Both the position numbers and the translations under genes were made by a program. From Torreya grandis (Eukaryota; Streptophyta; Pinopsida; Cupressales; Taxaceae), in the NCBI GenBank assembly GCA_037957365.1, contig JARHVA010001924.1, positions 1,608,501 to 1,672,500 on the forward strand: a DNA stretch of 64,000 bases, read 5' to 3'. Position 1 is the stretch's first letter; the number at the start of each line of letters is the position of its first letter. The notes beneath the pieces were generated by a model that saw nothing but the letters and a program-made list of their open reading frames with translations, made no database searches and was not told the origin of the DNA. Shown here one piece after another: positions 25,480-38,188 of this stretch.

Positions 25480-28400
25480 GTAGAAAATTGAAACAACTAG
25501 TATAAAGGAAAAATAAGCATACCTAGACTTACCTTGGAAGTGAAGCCTGTGTAGCTGAGTTTGAGTATGTAAATCTAGGTATATGTATGTAAAACATGAT
25601 ATAAAGTAATGTCATGCAATGAAACATGTAAAAAATCAATCCTTAATTAAAATATAATCAAAATAAAAAGACTATGATAAAATTAAATAAATAAGTAAAG
25701 AGAAAGGAAAGTAACTAATAGACTTTATTCGATATGTAAACCAATGCATGAACCTAGTGATAACATATGTGTGTGAATGTGCATAGTGATCATCTCATTG
25801 AATAAACTAAATTGAGATGATGTATTACTCAATCCTTACATGGGTGGTTCAATAACTTAATCCAATTTTGACTCCATCATTGCCCACCCCTACTTGGTGG
25901 ATCCTGATCTCTGTGAATAGCTTTTAAAGACCATAAGTGTGTTGAAACTTCTCATATAGGTGGCTTAAGAACTCAAGTAGGACATGCATCCATTATTTAC
26001 CCCTATGTGAAGTAGATACATCTATAATTATATTGTACAAAGTGCTTAAATTATCTAATTATGTATTCAACTTCATGACCACTCGAGTGTATTAGGTGGC
26101 TCTAAACTAATCGAGAATGCAAACCACAACAGATAGAGTAATACGTGAATATGATGACAACATGGAATGTGATAGTAAGTGTATATAATGTAGATAATGA
26201 CACAAATTTTTCCATTCTATTTGATTAACCTATCTGAAGTTGAGTATATGGAAACTATGTGCCACACACATGCCCCCAATTTGGTATCTGAGTATATTGA
26301 ATCTGAATCAAGTATGTAATAACTAAACCTATGTAACTGATAAGAATGTATGAGTGATAATTCCATGCATTATTCCCACAAATATAACCAAATTTTATGA
26401 ATTTTAAATGAAATGAATGAATCTGAGATAAATCTAAACATAATTGCCAAAACTATGATTATATCTATGCAAATCTAGTTTGTACTTGGTATACTGGTCT
26501 GAATGATCCATACTATCTTAAATATAGGGCTACTAGGAAGTAGTGACATATAGTGGATAATAGTGCCTTGTGGTGCTAGTGTCCCAATATGGATGCTAAT
26601 GATTGTTTGGTCTAATTTTTGTATGATTTGAACTAGCTGCTGAGTCTCTATTTTATTCTATGTCTACCCTAAGTTTGATGTTTGAAATTAAGCTTGTGTG
26701 CTGAAATGTCTCTATGAAAATCAATGTAAGAGCTTGATTTATATGAAAACACATATGAATTTCCCCTCTTTTGAGGGTAGTTATGAAATCTATGAAATAA
26801 CTACCCTCTAAATAAGTAGCTATGTAAAATGTGTTAGCTAGAGCATATTCCAATATAATGTAAAAAATAACATCTGAATGTAAGTATATCTAAGCATAAG
26901 TAGGAAATGTAATATGTATGTTGTAATATATAATTTCAAAAGGGTGTTAATATATATGTAATAACTATATATAGAATAAAAATTTGAGTAAATACCTAGG
27001 GGGATAGGGTATGATGTCCATTAAGGCTTCCAAGTAGGAAGGGTAAATGCAATAGGTTCTTCATGGCATTAAAAATTGGTGTGTGTGTGTGTGTGTGTGT
27101 GTAACAAGAAAATAAAGTGTCATGGTGTAGAATCATATAAGGAAACAAACATAAAATCACATGAGGCACATAAAAGGGAGGCCAAGGGGCCAACATAAAA
27201 GGGACATGGGCACATGTCACTAAATCTAAGAATGAAAACATATAAGGACATGTTCAAATGTACGCATATATAAGCATGAAAGAGCACACACAAGGGACAT
27301 GGGCACGTGTATAAGGCATAAAAATAGAGAAGTGGCATAGAATCTAAATAACACTGGCATATTCAAATGCCCTCAAAATGGTAGAAGCATAGGAAACACA
27401 ATTAATTCTAATCTAAGAACTAGAAGACAAAACATGTATAACTATGTGAGACAAATCTATGTAGATGTTAAGATGAATATATATTGATTCTAACTTGTGA
27501 TAGTTGAAAAAATATGATAAATAAGAAGAAATGATCAATATCAAGTTAAATCAATGCATAACTATAATGTATAGTATGAAAAAGATAAAACTTGGTTATG
27601 CAAATGTGTAAGAGATGCCCTCAAGTGGGTAGATATATCAAATGTATAAACCTATATTGGTGTAAATTCCCCTAATGGGTAGATGATAGATGGTGTGGAT
27701 TAGTGTAATGGACCATATTCCTATCTAAAATCTACAAACACTCAAAAATAATAACTAAAGCATATGTGTATAATAAAATTAACTATAATAGGATAACTAA
27801 ACATATGTAATATCTGGTAAGTAATAGAACTTTAAACATAGTAATGTATACAATTTATATTTTGACATGTTATAGTGTTTTTCTATTTTCTGAGTATAAG
27901 ATATGTACAAGCATATGAAAATAAACTATGTACTAGTGAGAAAGAGAAGGAATTATGTACAAGAGTAGGAACCATACTAACCTATGAGTCTCATGGGAGA
28001 CTCACCATCACCATGACCTATGTCAAAGAATGGAATTGTGATCATGTGTGTGATGTGAAAAGGAAACTATGAGCCCATGATCTGGTATGATATATAATCT
28101 AAACCTAAAGCTACCTAAGTAGTGATGCTATGATATTGTGGCATTGACTGTGATATTCGTTGAACTGTAGGGGTCTTAGGGACCCATATGGTAGATGTAG
28201 AAGCTATAGGTGATGTAGGGTCCTTTTTTTGATAAATCCTAGAACCTAATATAATTTATCTCAATGTAAAATGAGTAGAGAAATCTATTTTAGAATCTAT
28301 GATGTATCTCTGATGCAATGGTCTTTGTAGTAATTATCTCTGAGGGAGAGTATGCATGATTTTAGATACTATAAAAGTAAACCTAGCCTAATCTGAGGAC

Positions 28401-28559
28401 TAACCTAAATAATGTGATGTATGTGTAAGAGATTTACTCTCTACTATAACTTATAACCATGTAATATCCAATAATATTATAATTTTAATTGGTGTCAGTG
28501 CTGGAAGTGTGACTAGAATCTATGCTGGAACTGCTTGTGAGATAGGAAGAGGATATTAA
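25480..28559. other. Inner element interior without recognised genes
   Basis: If the element were complete this stretch would hold reverse transcriptase, RNase H and integrase, but I could read none on the minus strand. Short frames at 26653-26853, 26996-27338 and 27875-28072 look like chance. It contains a (GT)12 run. Confidence 0.35.
27079..27102. repeat. (GT)12 microsatellite
   Basis: Twelve perfect GT steps within the interior of the inner element. Confidence 0.95.
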
Positions 28560-30640
28560 TATGAGACACCCTCAATATTAACCACCTAGTTAGAATATAT
28601 ATAATTAAAGCATTGATGTAGTATATATGGGATGGGTTTAAGCTACTATAACCATGGCCTAGCCAATAATATGTCTCATACACCCACACTAGGTACTACT
28701 AGAAACCAAGTGGCTATGTGTGTTGGTCCAACCTATAATGGAAGCATAATCTCCTCAATGTAGCTCTAAACATGGCCAATGGAACCTCTAATGAATATAT
28801 TTATAGTGAATATATCCCACTCTATATATCCCAATTACTATAATAGTTTCATGATGCACATGCTTATGCTTGAACCATTATCAATCATGACACTGTGAAT
28901 AGGATTGTGGTCTATATATGCTAGTATGAAGAGTACATGTAAATCTGTGTCATCCTAAAAAATCTCCTAGTCTACAAATGTGATAAGTGGTCTAGGTGGA
29001 ACTATAATAAGATACATGCCCATGATGTTATGAAATGGATGTGTCTCTTTTATAACTGTGTGATAAGAATATGGTGGTGGATGAACCTAATATGTATAGT
29101 GAACACTACATGTGCACCTACCTCATTAGTTGTATAATTTACGAAAGGATATAAAAATATATTAAGTGACTTTGCCTTTATTTATTGTTTTAGTGCCTTT
29201 ATGGGTGTGCCCACATCAATAATGTTTTCTTTAATGAGATCTTATATCTTGTGATTTAGGCTAATGCATCTATTTATTGTGTGGCTTAGTGCCCTTTGAT
29301 ATTATAGAATGCATTTGAATCATAACTCATTAGAAGAGGCCATGTCATATCAACCTATTTAATAGGAGGGAGAGATATGAAATTGCATTCCAATAGTTGT
29401 TTTAGAACTCATGCTAATGAGTCTGGTAGATTCATGAAGACTCTACACTGAGGAACTGATAAAACCAATCTAGGAAAAGGCTCTGAAGTTTTGTTAACTA
29501 TGGCCTTTTGATTAATTTTGTTTTATGTGGACCTAACTTTGTATGAAGGTTTGTTTTTACTATATATAGTTGAATCTAATCTATTTATGTACTTGAGTTT
29601 ACCCATTGCTAAGAGCTTAACCTATCTTTCCTTAACTATGTGGCACATATCTATAAATGTGGGAAAATTCTTGAATAAGATTAACTCATGAAGTGATGGT
29701 AATAAACTATGTTTAAATATAACTTGAATCTCTCTATCTGCCATAGGGCTAGTCATTTTTTATAGTATTATCTTGTATCATAATACATAATCAGCTATGG
29801 GCTCATTTGACTTTTGCTTTAGTTATACCACTTATGCATATGAAATATGATCACCGATGTTGATAGATAGGTGTGATAGGAACATATATTCTAAAGCATT
29901 TAATTCCATGATAGATTGGTTAGGAAAATCATAGAACCAATGTAGGGTATAATCCTTGAGACTACATGGAAATAGATTTTTAAGAATCCAATTGTTGGAC
30001 ACATAGTCCAAGCATGCTATGTGAAAGGCTATGGGGTGATGTTCTAGGTCACACTTTACATCAAGAAAATGGTAAAGGAGTTACCACAATGTGATGTGCC
30101 AAATGTATGCAAGAAAATGTTGGAATCCAAGGCATGTGATGTTTTAGCTACTCCTTGCTCAAGACGTAACACCTTATATTTAAAATAAATAACCTACTAC
30201 ATAAGGGATTATACAAGTGGTGTTTTTATCACTGATGGTCAAACAAAAATCTTGGGTTGTGCTATCTGAGTTGGTTGAGTGGGCCCCACTAAAGGTGTAA
30301 CAACATTGTTAACTAGAGGGATTAAAGATTGACCATTATTGTTATTATTATTGATTTATAATATGGATTATAAAATATATGCATGATCATGTGTATATTC
30401 CATAATTCTATCTCTAAAACCCTATAATGCCTCATCCTTGTTCACAACTATATCATTATCAATAAGTGGAGGTAGTGTGTCTTGATCCTCAATATGGACT
30501 TGATTTTGTTATTGGTTATATTGTTCATTCTTAGATGCATTTTCATTGAATTCCACATAATTAGGGTGTGAAGGATTCATATCTATAGTTGTAATAGGTT
30601 CTTTGTCCTTGTTATAGGTTCATATAACTAGAATATGAAT
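28560..30640 (-). pseudogene. Gag and aspartic protease of inner Gypsy-like element, broken
   Basis: Reading the minus strand, a Gag core appears at about 29970-29840 (DYTLHWFYDFPNQSIMELNA then a Lys-Gln-Lys-Ser-Asn-Glu segment), as in the Retrotrans_gag domain. Near 29325-29170 comes YDSNAFYN followed by INRCISLNHKI and NIIDVGTPIK, the tail region of Gypsy Gag. The protease lies at about 29060-28560: active-site region VMIDNGSSISMCIMK (28869-28890), then LPLxVGPTHI and LLARPWL (near 28650), the latter matching the usual LGRPW strand. Multiple stops and some frameshifts. The order gag then protease fixes the minus orientation. Confidence 0.7.
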
Positions 30641-31029
30641 ATGCTCTATAAGATTACCACCTAGTCTAAAACTTCTTCTTAGGGGAAGAGAGAGATTTTT
30701 AAGATGGCATATATCAAATAAATTGAAAAGAGCTTCTACAATAGAACATATGAATTCTAAATAATTAATATAATCAAATGAAAAAAAAGGATACAAACCC
30801 TAAGAGCATTTAGTGTTAGGGTTTTTGAAACTAGGGTTTCTTTTACAAGAATTTAAATTAGATGTAAAATAAATTAAAACCCTAATGCAACATTTGATTT
30901 TAATTAGCTAGGTTGTCTAAATAAAATTAGAAAATTAGAATTATTCAACCCTAAATTTATTTCAAAAAAATAGGAATTAATGCAAGCTAGGATTTAATGC
31001 AATATTCAAAGTAAGATGGGTTCACTAAA

Positions 31030-32195
31030 TGATTTAACCTTTTAAGGTTTTACACATGTAATTCCCATGTTTGGTTAAAGGGCTGAGATGTCTAAATTAG
31101 TTAAACAAATATGAAATAATTAAGTGCTGATTTATTATGACCTTTGACTTTGTTTTACTTTATAATAATATAAATAAATAGGGATAAATATAGACTTAGA
31201 TGAAAACTAACTATCACAGATGATCTAGGTTCTAAAAGTTGAGATCTAGGCAGTAGTTTATGTCATAAAAAGGATTATAGTGTTCATATGCTCACTAGAT
31301 AATAACACCTAGTTTGGATAGTAGTTCCATATAAGTTTAAATGTCCCCTATGCAAGATTATTATTATTTTTAGGGAACACCTGTGCATATGTCTGTATGT
31401 TCTATTCCTGCATGACCAAAACTTGTAGTTATATATTATACATGAAAACTTGATTTAATGTGCAAACCTTAATCTCTTTGTAAGTATGACATAATAAATA
31501 ATTTTGTGTGTGTTAATAGGATGGAATAGACATCCTCAACACCTATTATGTAGATATTTTCCTACATACCAATTCTTTGAGGAGGGATCACGTTTTATGT
31601 AGTTCTCCCACCTAGTGCTTGATGTATGTACAAGTGAATGCTATAATGAGAGTGGCTTTGGATGCCTTAACTATGTTTGAGACTTTAAATTATTGAAAAA
31701 TGGACTTAGGGATGATGTATGTGGTAGTATGTATAAATTAGGGTAGAATAGGGATAAAATACCTTAATTTTTCACAACTTTATCTTTGGTTTCAATAGTT
31801 TTACATCTATTTACCATCTAGTGAATAGAGGTAGATTAGACTTATATTTATAAGATTTTGTTACTTGTGTGGATAATAAAATGAGATTAATCCAAAATTG
31901 GGAGGGGATATTGTTTGAAAATTTATCTATTGGGAAGATTTGGGGCTAAGGAAAATAGTGCCCAGTTGGGGACACTAGCACCATTTGGTTGTAGGGTCCC
32001 AAATGTGGCACTAATATCCTTTTGGAAAACTATTGAGAAAGTTGTTTTTTGATCTCAGATGATAGTTTTGAGACTATCTCTTGACTGGCTATAGGTGACT
32101 ATGGTCTACTGAATTACTGGAAATGTAAGTCTAATGCTCAAGGATAGGTCTATGGATAGCCTAGGGATATGTTAACTCAAGCGACACTTTTAGCA
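31030..32195 (-). repeat. 5' LTR of inner element (right copy)
   Basis: Homologous to 24226-25413, slightly shorter (1,166 against 1,188 bases). On the minus strand it precedes the gag-protease region by about 400 bases of A/T-rich leader containing 'aaccctaa'-type phrases. A primer-binding site next to it could not be assigned. Confidence 0.8.
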
Positions 32196-32200
32196 TTCAA

Positions 32201-33936
32201 CATGAGAATTGGCATAAAGAAGAAGTTACTTTACATGTTTGGATTAATAAAGAGGTTTAGAATGAATGTATAAGGTTAGAGGGAGTTTAGTAGTAGGTTT
32301 TTAGGGAGAAGAGGTTTAAGGAAGAGTGAAGGAAGATTAAGAAATAAACTAAGAACCTAAGAAAGAAGTATATTCTGATGTATGAGTGTTTTCAATGAGT
32401 TATTTTGATCAATAAGGAAGAGTAAGGAGCTTGTTTTGGTATTTTATAAAATATCTAAGTCTCAATCATATACAATAATGATCATATTAATACTCTATGT
32501 GGAAACATTATAGGGAGCCATTCTTCAGTTGAAAAGGATGCAACTCTATCCACACACAATGAAGAATAACTAGTAAGTGATGCATGTATGATAGTTTTTT
32601 GAGTGATTTATGAGTGGGTTTGAATCAAAAATTAAGTAGAGAGTTTATCCTTGTTAAGAGTGATCATTTTGGGAAGTTTAAATATCTATTAGAAGGGAAG
32701 ATTCCACTTAAACTGTAACATGGTCTTTAGAGAGAATTAATTTGTGTTTACTCTACCCAAGGAATAGTTATAACAAGGTATTGAGAAGATTTTTGAGCCT
32801 TATTGGATATTAGAGAGATTTTAAGAAGATAATATATACTTTATAAGTCATTAATTTGCTTAGAAGAGTAATATTTATCCAAAAACCTTAAATTCACTAA
32901 TAGAGTCCTCTAAGAACACACATAATTAGGGAAATTTGCATGTTGAAGCCTTAGAATGGTTGTTCATAAAAATATAACGATTGGATAAGGTATATAAAGG
33001 TGGGAAAAAACTTTTCCTGGCATTATTTTTGTTTGAAGTGCCTCAAAACTCATTAGAATTCATTTTGTTTGCCCTCGACATTACACAAGCCTGTCTATAA
33101 CTAGTTAGGGTTTGGAAAATGGAAAATGGTATAAATTTTATCATAATCCTTAGAAAATCCTAAAACTTTATGATCATTATGTTTTTATATTATCTAAAGG
33201 ATAAAATAGTTTTTATATTATACCAGATTGTATAATATGGATTTTTGAATTGTGTGCTTGCTTTAGGCCTTAAGAGACCTAATTAGAAGAAGGGTGTGTT
33301 GAGTTGGGTAGGTTTCATCAAGAGTTGAGACATGAAATTTTAGGTGAAACATAATAAGGACAAAGAATATCTAAATATTCCCTTAGTTTTTTTGAAACAT
33401 CATTAGATTGGTCAAACCATCAAGATTATTCTTAAAGAGGGATACAAGATAAATGACCTTAAAGAGAGAAAAGTTGATTTGGTAAAGAGTTCTAATCTAG
33501 ATATTATATGATTTAATGAGTAGTGTATATAAGTTATAATAGATAAGTGGATGGTCATTAGTGTCCTTGAAATAAGGTAAGAATCATGAAACTATGAATG
33601 AGGCCTTTAGGCCTATAAATCTAAATCAATGGAGCAAGTTAGAACAAAGATTGGAGAGTGGAGTAGTGATGAAATATGTATGAAATGATGTTGTTGGTGT
33701 ATAATGAGAAAATAATGTAGAGGGAAATGAAGATGAAATATATTTTAGAGAGATAAAGGACCATATTCATTCATAAAAAGTCTTAAGTGCCTAGTGTATG
33801 AAGAATGATCAATGATTTCAATTGAAAAGCATAATACCCACATATGAGAAACAAAATCAAAGGTTAGTAAAGTACTAAAGACAAATAATTAGAACTAGGT
33901 GAGTGGGTATGAAGGTTGTAGGCATAGGCTCCTACA
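32201..33936 (+). repeat. 3' LTR of outer element
   Basis: Starts CATGAGAATTGG (the decayed equivalent of TGTGGGAATTGG) and ends GGCTCCTACA. It aligns with 19904-21740. Downstream sequence lacks a primer-binding site, consistent with a 3' LTR. Confidence 0.8.
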
Positions 33937-35655
33937 TCACTATTATTTAGATACACTTTAAAGAAAACCTGTGAGGAACTATATGAAATTCATGAACTCA
34001 TGTTTATATTATACATAATCTATAATATCAACACAATAAAAATCATAAAATACAAAAACTTTCAAAAAGTAAGAAATCAAGACCCACACATGGAATAATT
34101 ACTATTTACACTATTTAAATATGTTATTTATCACATGTTTGGTATATGGAATATTATTTTCATACAAATGTATTTAATGGTATATGAGTGTGGTGAAAGA
34201 TGTATAGATCATACATGGACACATATATGTTGGAATTTAATATACCTAGGGGCCACACAAATGATGGGGGCATTTTATTCCACATGTCACAATATTATAG
34301 GTTATATCTTTTTACTTTACAATGATGTAACATTGATATATATGGATAGTGAAGATTAATTTTCAATTTTTCTATGCTTTATTAATGATGTTAATTTTGA
34401 ATGATAGGTTAGTTAGTCCTTGTCTATTATGTGTGTACCCTTGGCCTTGTTTGAAACATCCTAATATACCTTATGTGTGGCCCTTGGCCTTATGTTTTTG
34501 ATTATTTAGGTCCTTTGATTTTGACCTTTGGCCATGTATGATGTGACATTAAGTTTCACCTTATTTTCAACATCTTTATGTCCCTTACATGTGGCCCTTG
34601 GCTTTGTGTGTGCGATATATTTATGTACATTGATTATGGTCATTGGAATTATGGATGAAACTACATGCTTATGAGTGGATTGATATTAGTTTTTTTGTCT
34701 AAGCTTGTTGATATTATTGAATTTTTGGGTGTAGTGATCTATATCACATACCTACCTATTTGCATGTGGTGCCATGATTTACATTATGCACATCTTCACT
34801 ACATAGTCTTATTTAGTTATTAAATCAATGATGGTTACTATTGTGTGAATTATTGATACATCTATCTTGACATGCCACTTATATGCCCTGCATTACATAT
34901 GTTATATACATGCTTTGGTGACATACACATTACTATGATGGCATAATATCCACATGTTGTAATGACTATATATGATTACATCTTTATACATGATATGATA
35001 AAGTTAACTCTTTATTTTGAGATGAGTAACTCAAAATATGCATCCCTTAACTCAAAATGGTTTCATATTAATGATATTTTCATATAAAAATAGGCATTCA
35101 TGAACAAAAAATTTAGGTTTTGGGACAATAATATAGGTTTCATAGATTCAGAGTGGTTCAAATATTAGGTGGATTCAAATATGAGACATATATTTACACT
35201 TGGGTAAAAAATATGGGACATATACCATATATATACACTCACTTTATAAAGACATGATTTACAGAGTAAAAATTAATATACACTTGAGTGCATATTCCAT
35301 GCACATGCACATGGTTTACAGGAAAAAAAATTACAAGTTTTCACATCTAAATACATTTGAGATACATGTTCTTAAATTTTAGAATATAGATGCATAACAT
35401 GATACATTCATTGGCACAAAATAAATGGGGAATGATATTAGTTCATGCACATATATACTATTTTAGATATCAATGAGGTTCTAAAATTACTAATGATATT
35501 AACACTAATCCCTATTCATGAGGGTTGGGTTATTTTTCTTCCCAACCCATGGGCTTGTACAATTATATAAAATGGGATTTTATTACTCCCAATTATCTAA
35601 TGGTACATTAAGAGGAACCATTATCTAATGCTTCAACAAGGAATAATAATATCCA
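33937..35655. other. No gene recognised
   Basis: AT-rich sequence. Around 34440-34610 the phrase 'gcccttggcctt' recurs with variations at about 34438, 34480 and 34588, a loose local repeat. The 74-codon frame at 34135-34359 shows no family resemblance. Confidence 0.3.
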
Positions 35656-35660
35656 ACAAA
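35656..35660 (+). other. Target-site duplication, left copy (ACAAA)
   Basis: ACAAA lies directly before the 5' LTR and is repeated at 40247-40251 directly after the 3' LTR. A perfect 5-base duplication proves that both LTRs belong to one insertion event. Confidence 0.95.
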
Positions 35661-35730
35661 TGTTAGGTTGTGGAGCTAAAAGCTTCAACCTTTGCAAACT
35701 AGGAACAGATGGTTGCTGAGTTCTACAGGA

Positions 35731-35843
35731 ACTGGCGTCGGCAGCATGACCGACGTCGGCAGAATCCAGTGCAGAAGGCCACCGGCGACGGCAGGAAGTC
35801 GGCCGACATCGGCAGAACCAGACTAGCAGGGACCGGCGTCGGT
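35731..35843 (+). promoter_or_regulatory. Five-copy GACGTC motif array in U3 of the 5' LTR
   Basis: Units at 35731-35742 (ACTGGCGTCGGC), 35749-35760 (ACCGACGTCGGC), 35781-35792 (ACCGGCGACGGC), 35802-35813 (GCCGACATCGGC) and 35832-35843 (ACCGGCGTCGGT). Start-to-start steps are 18, 32, 21 and 30. Each unit is close to two RCCGAC half-sites facing each other around GACGTC. RCCGAC is the core bound by DREB/CBF factors and GACGTC the core bound by many bZIP factors (established knowledge); binding here is inference. The array ends about 145 bases before the TATA box, an enhancer position. Confidence 0.7.
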
Positions 35844-35986
35844 CGCCTGTGTGTTCCCGAAGTGTTCGTTTCACAGACAGTTAGTTAAGTGAACGATGAG
35901 TTTGCATGTCAAGACCAGCCAGAGTCTTGGGCTGCGAGGATAATTGTCTAAATTAAGAGTCTAAGTTAGTGTTTGAGTTAAGGATC

Positions 35987-35995
35987 TATTTATAG
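35987..35995 (+). promoter_or_regulatory. LTR TATA box
   Basis: TATTTATAG at LTR position 327-335, identical at 39691-39699 in the 3' LTR. It would place the transcription start near LTR position 360. Confidence 0.5.
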
Positions 35996-36544
35996 ACCCA
36001 TTGGCATGTATTGTTTAAGGCATGAGATAGAAATGAAGAGTTCCTTCTAGTTGTAAGATCTATGAGTTGCAGGTTGTTGCAAGCTCATTGGAGATCTACA
36101 TGTAAGTTTGGTCTTTGAATTGTAGGTTGCAGGTTCATGAGAGATCAGCTTGAAGTGCTATAGAGTGCTTGATGTACCGGCAGGGTTATTACTGACTGGT
36201 TGGTGAGGTGAACACCAATTCTGTGTGTGAGTTGGTTGTTGGGACCATTTTTGTGTAGGAGAGTGTGTGTGAGAAGAATTACTGTACACTTGAGGTGTGG
36301 TGAATCTCTGTAAGGTGAAAGAGTGTGGCGGCTCTTTGATGTATTCTTTTCTGTATAGTGTTAATACAAGATAGTGTATTGTCTCTCATATTCTGTGCTA
36401 TTGGTGAATTCTAGTTACTTGTGTTTCTGGTTATTTCCGCATATTCAATTGCTTATATTTGGTAATCATACTGTGCTCTATCTGAGGAGCAAGATCCTAA
36501 CGAGTTGAGTCAGAGCATGTTTGTTGTTCTAGATTCCTGACAAG

Positions 36545-36556
36545 TGGTATCAGAGC
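36545..36556 (+). other. Initiator-methionine tRNA primer-binding site
   Basis: TGGTATCAGAGC, a perfect match to the site used by most plant Copia elements, two bases after the LTR. Confidence 0.95.
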
Positions 36557-36651
36557 TTTTGGTTGGGATACTAACAGATTGGTGTAGATCTGGGTAGTGT
36601 GTTTTGATTACAGGTTACTCACAGGGTTTCTGTTTGAGTGGGAGTTGAGCA

Positions 36652-37989
36652 ATGGCAGAAAGCAGTCAACTACGAATGGAAAAGTTTAATGGAAAGAACT
36701 ACCAATTATGGAGGATGCAGATTGAGGACTATCTGTATCAGAAAGATTTGTACTTACCGTTGGGTGGGGTTGCTAGCAAACCCTTGGATATGAAAGATGA
36801 AGAATGGGAGGTTCTTGATTAGAAGGCTCTGGGATCTGTTAGATTGAGTCTTGATTCATCTGTGATTTCCAGCTTATCACAGTGTAAGACAACGGTGGAG
36901 TTGATGAAATCTTTGGCAAATTTATATGAAAAACCCTCGGCTTCAAATAAGGTATTTCTTATGAAGCGTTTATTTAATTTGCAAATGTTGGAAGGTGGAT
37001 CTATTCATAGCCATCTTAGTGATTTCCATGGTTTGGTAAACCAGTTAAGTTCAGTTAATATTGTATTTGATGATGAACTTAGAGCTCTCTTAATCTTGTG
37101 TTCATTACCTAAAAGTTGGGAAGGTTTGGTAATGGCAGTTTCTAATACTGTGTCTCCTTCAAAAGTCTTAAAAGTGGATGATGTTGTGAGTGTAATCTTG
37201 AATGAAGAGATACGCAGGAAAAGCACAGGTGAATTATCTGGAAATGCTTTGAGTGTTGAAGGAAGAGGAAGGCCAAGAGAGAGGATAGAGCGTGGGAGAT
37301 CAAGGTCGAAGACAGGCAAGAGATCCAAGTCCAGGTATGGCAGAATAACCTGCTGGAAATGTGGAAAGCAAGGGCATTTAAAGAGAGATTGTAGATCGGG
37401 TGAAGATCATCATGAAGAACATGGAGAAGAAGCAGATGTTGCAGGCTATGTTGCACAAGATGCTCTGGTATGTTCTTTGGATAAAGTAGAATCTTGGGTA
37501 TTAGATTCTGGTGCCTCTTTTCATGCATCTCCACATAGAGAATTTTTTCATGAGTATGTCCAGGGAGACTTTGGAGAAATTTGTGTAGGGGATGGTAAGT
37601 CTTGTCAGATTGTTGGCAAAGGCAAAGTGAAGCTGAAATTGCAGACAGGTGACACATGGGTGTTAAAGGAGGTCATGCATGTCCCAGTTCTAAAGCGGAA
37701 TCTGATTTCTGTAAGAAGCTTGGGTGAAGAGGGTTGCATAGTAACTCTCACAGCGGACTCTTGGAAGGTTACCAAGGGTACACTTTTTATAGCTAGAGGT
37801 AAGAAAGTAGGTACGCTTTATCTATCTACTTGTTTTACTGATTCTCTTTCTGGGTTATCTACTTCAGCTGTAGATTCAGAGATGTGGCTTGATAGGCTTG
37901 GTCACATAAATAAGAAGGAGATGCTAGTTCTTGAGTCAAAGAATATGCTTTCGGATTTGGAAGGCATGGATCGTGGTTTCTGTATGTAG
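36652..37989 (+). pseudogene. Copia gag-protease frame with one internal stop
   Basis: ATG at 36652 opens MAESSQLRMEKFNGKNYQLW, the start of the Tork-type Gag. The frame runs 446 codons to TAG at 37987 and is broken once by TAG at 36820 (after WEVLD). A CCHC zinc knuckle, CWKCGKQGHLKRDC, lies at 37351-37392. The aspartic protease active site DSGA is at 37504-37515 in WVLDSGASFHASPH. The GAG-pre-integrase region follows (MWLDRLGHINKKEML from about 37882). The frame continues past the TAG at 37987 as KKKVRFLEESDV to the next stop at 38263, but the integrase is absent. Apart from the first stop, gag and protease look intact, in contrast to the ruined pol. A shorter readable start at 36844 is only a by-product of the stop. 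Confidence 0.9.
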
Positions 37990-38188
37990 AAGAAGAAGGT
38001 GAGGTTTCTTGAGGAATCTGATGTTAGTGACAAGAACGAGAAAGCCTTGGTTTTTAAGGAGAAAGTGACGGACAGAGTTCAGCATAAGGTGCAGAGGAAT
38101 TCTGAGCAGAGCAAGGGTAATTTGGACAAGGGTTTGATCCAAAAAGAGCTCACGGGAAAAAGTCAGGTCTCACAAGAAAAACACAGAG

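Larger units (their letters stand above)
24226..32195 (-). mobile_element. Inner LTR retrotransposon with gag-protease remnants
   Basis: LTRs at 24226-25413 and 31030-32195 enclose 5.6 kb. Orientation is minus: the LTR TATA boxes, the gag-protease order and a polypurine tract next to the left LTR all agree. Gag and protease remnants lie at about 30640-28560; I could not read reverse transcriptase or integrase in 25480-28500, so this copy is deleted or too decayed. The protease and Gag resemble the Gypsy (Tat-like) type. Target duplication is not clean; TCAA occurs at 24218-24221 and 32197-32200. Confidence 0.75.
35661..36542 (+). repeat. 5' LTR of Copia element
   Basis: 882 bases from TGTTAGG to CCTGACA. 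U3 contains five GACGTC-type motifs (35731-35843) and a TATA-like TATTTATAG at 35987-35995. The last ~240 bases are identical to the 3' LTR. Confidence 0.97.

Noticed and set aside
26996..27338. Overlapping minus frames of 72-81 codons
   Set aside because: They overlap each other in different frames and cross the GT microsatellite; no domain is visible.
24226..33936. A single 2.9-kb LTR made of 31030-33936
   Set aside because: The two halves pair separately with 24226-25413 and 19904-21740, have their own terminal bases, and point in opposite directions by their TATA boxes, so they are two nested LTRs.
35731..35843. CRISPR-like regular spacing of the 12-bp units
   Set aside because: Units are short and varied, spacing is irregular (18-32 bases), the spacers are duplicated between LTRs, and the host is a plant.
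35608..35874. Arg-rich minus-strand frames over the motif arrays (also 38150-38413 and 39240-39578)
   Set aside because: They exist because the CG-rich motif units lack stops; they overlap LTR and array sequence and differ between copies only as the DNA does.
36545..36556. tRNA gene signal
   Set aside because: TGGTATCAGAGC and its variants are primer-binding sites complementary to the tRNA end; no cloverleaf sequence surrounds them.
37005..37657. Minus-strand frames of 107 and 171 codons
   Set aside because: They lie opposite the Copia gag-protease frame, whose zinc knuckle and protease site show that the plus strand is the coding one.
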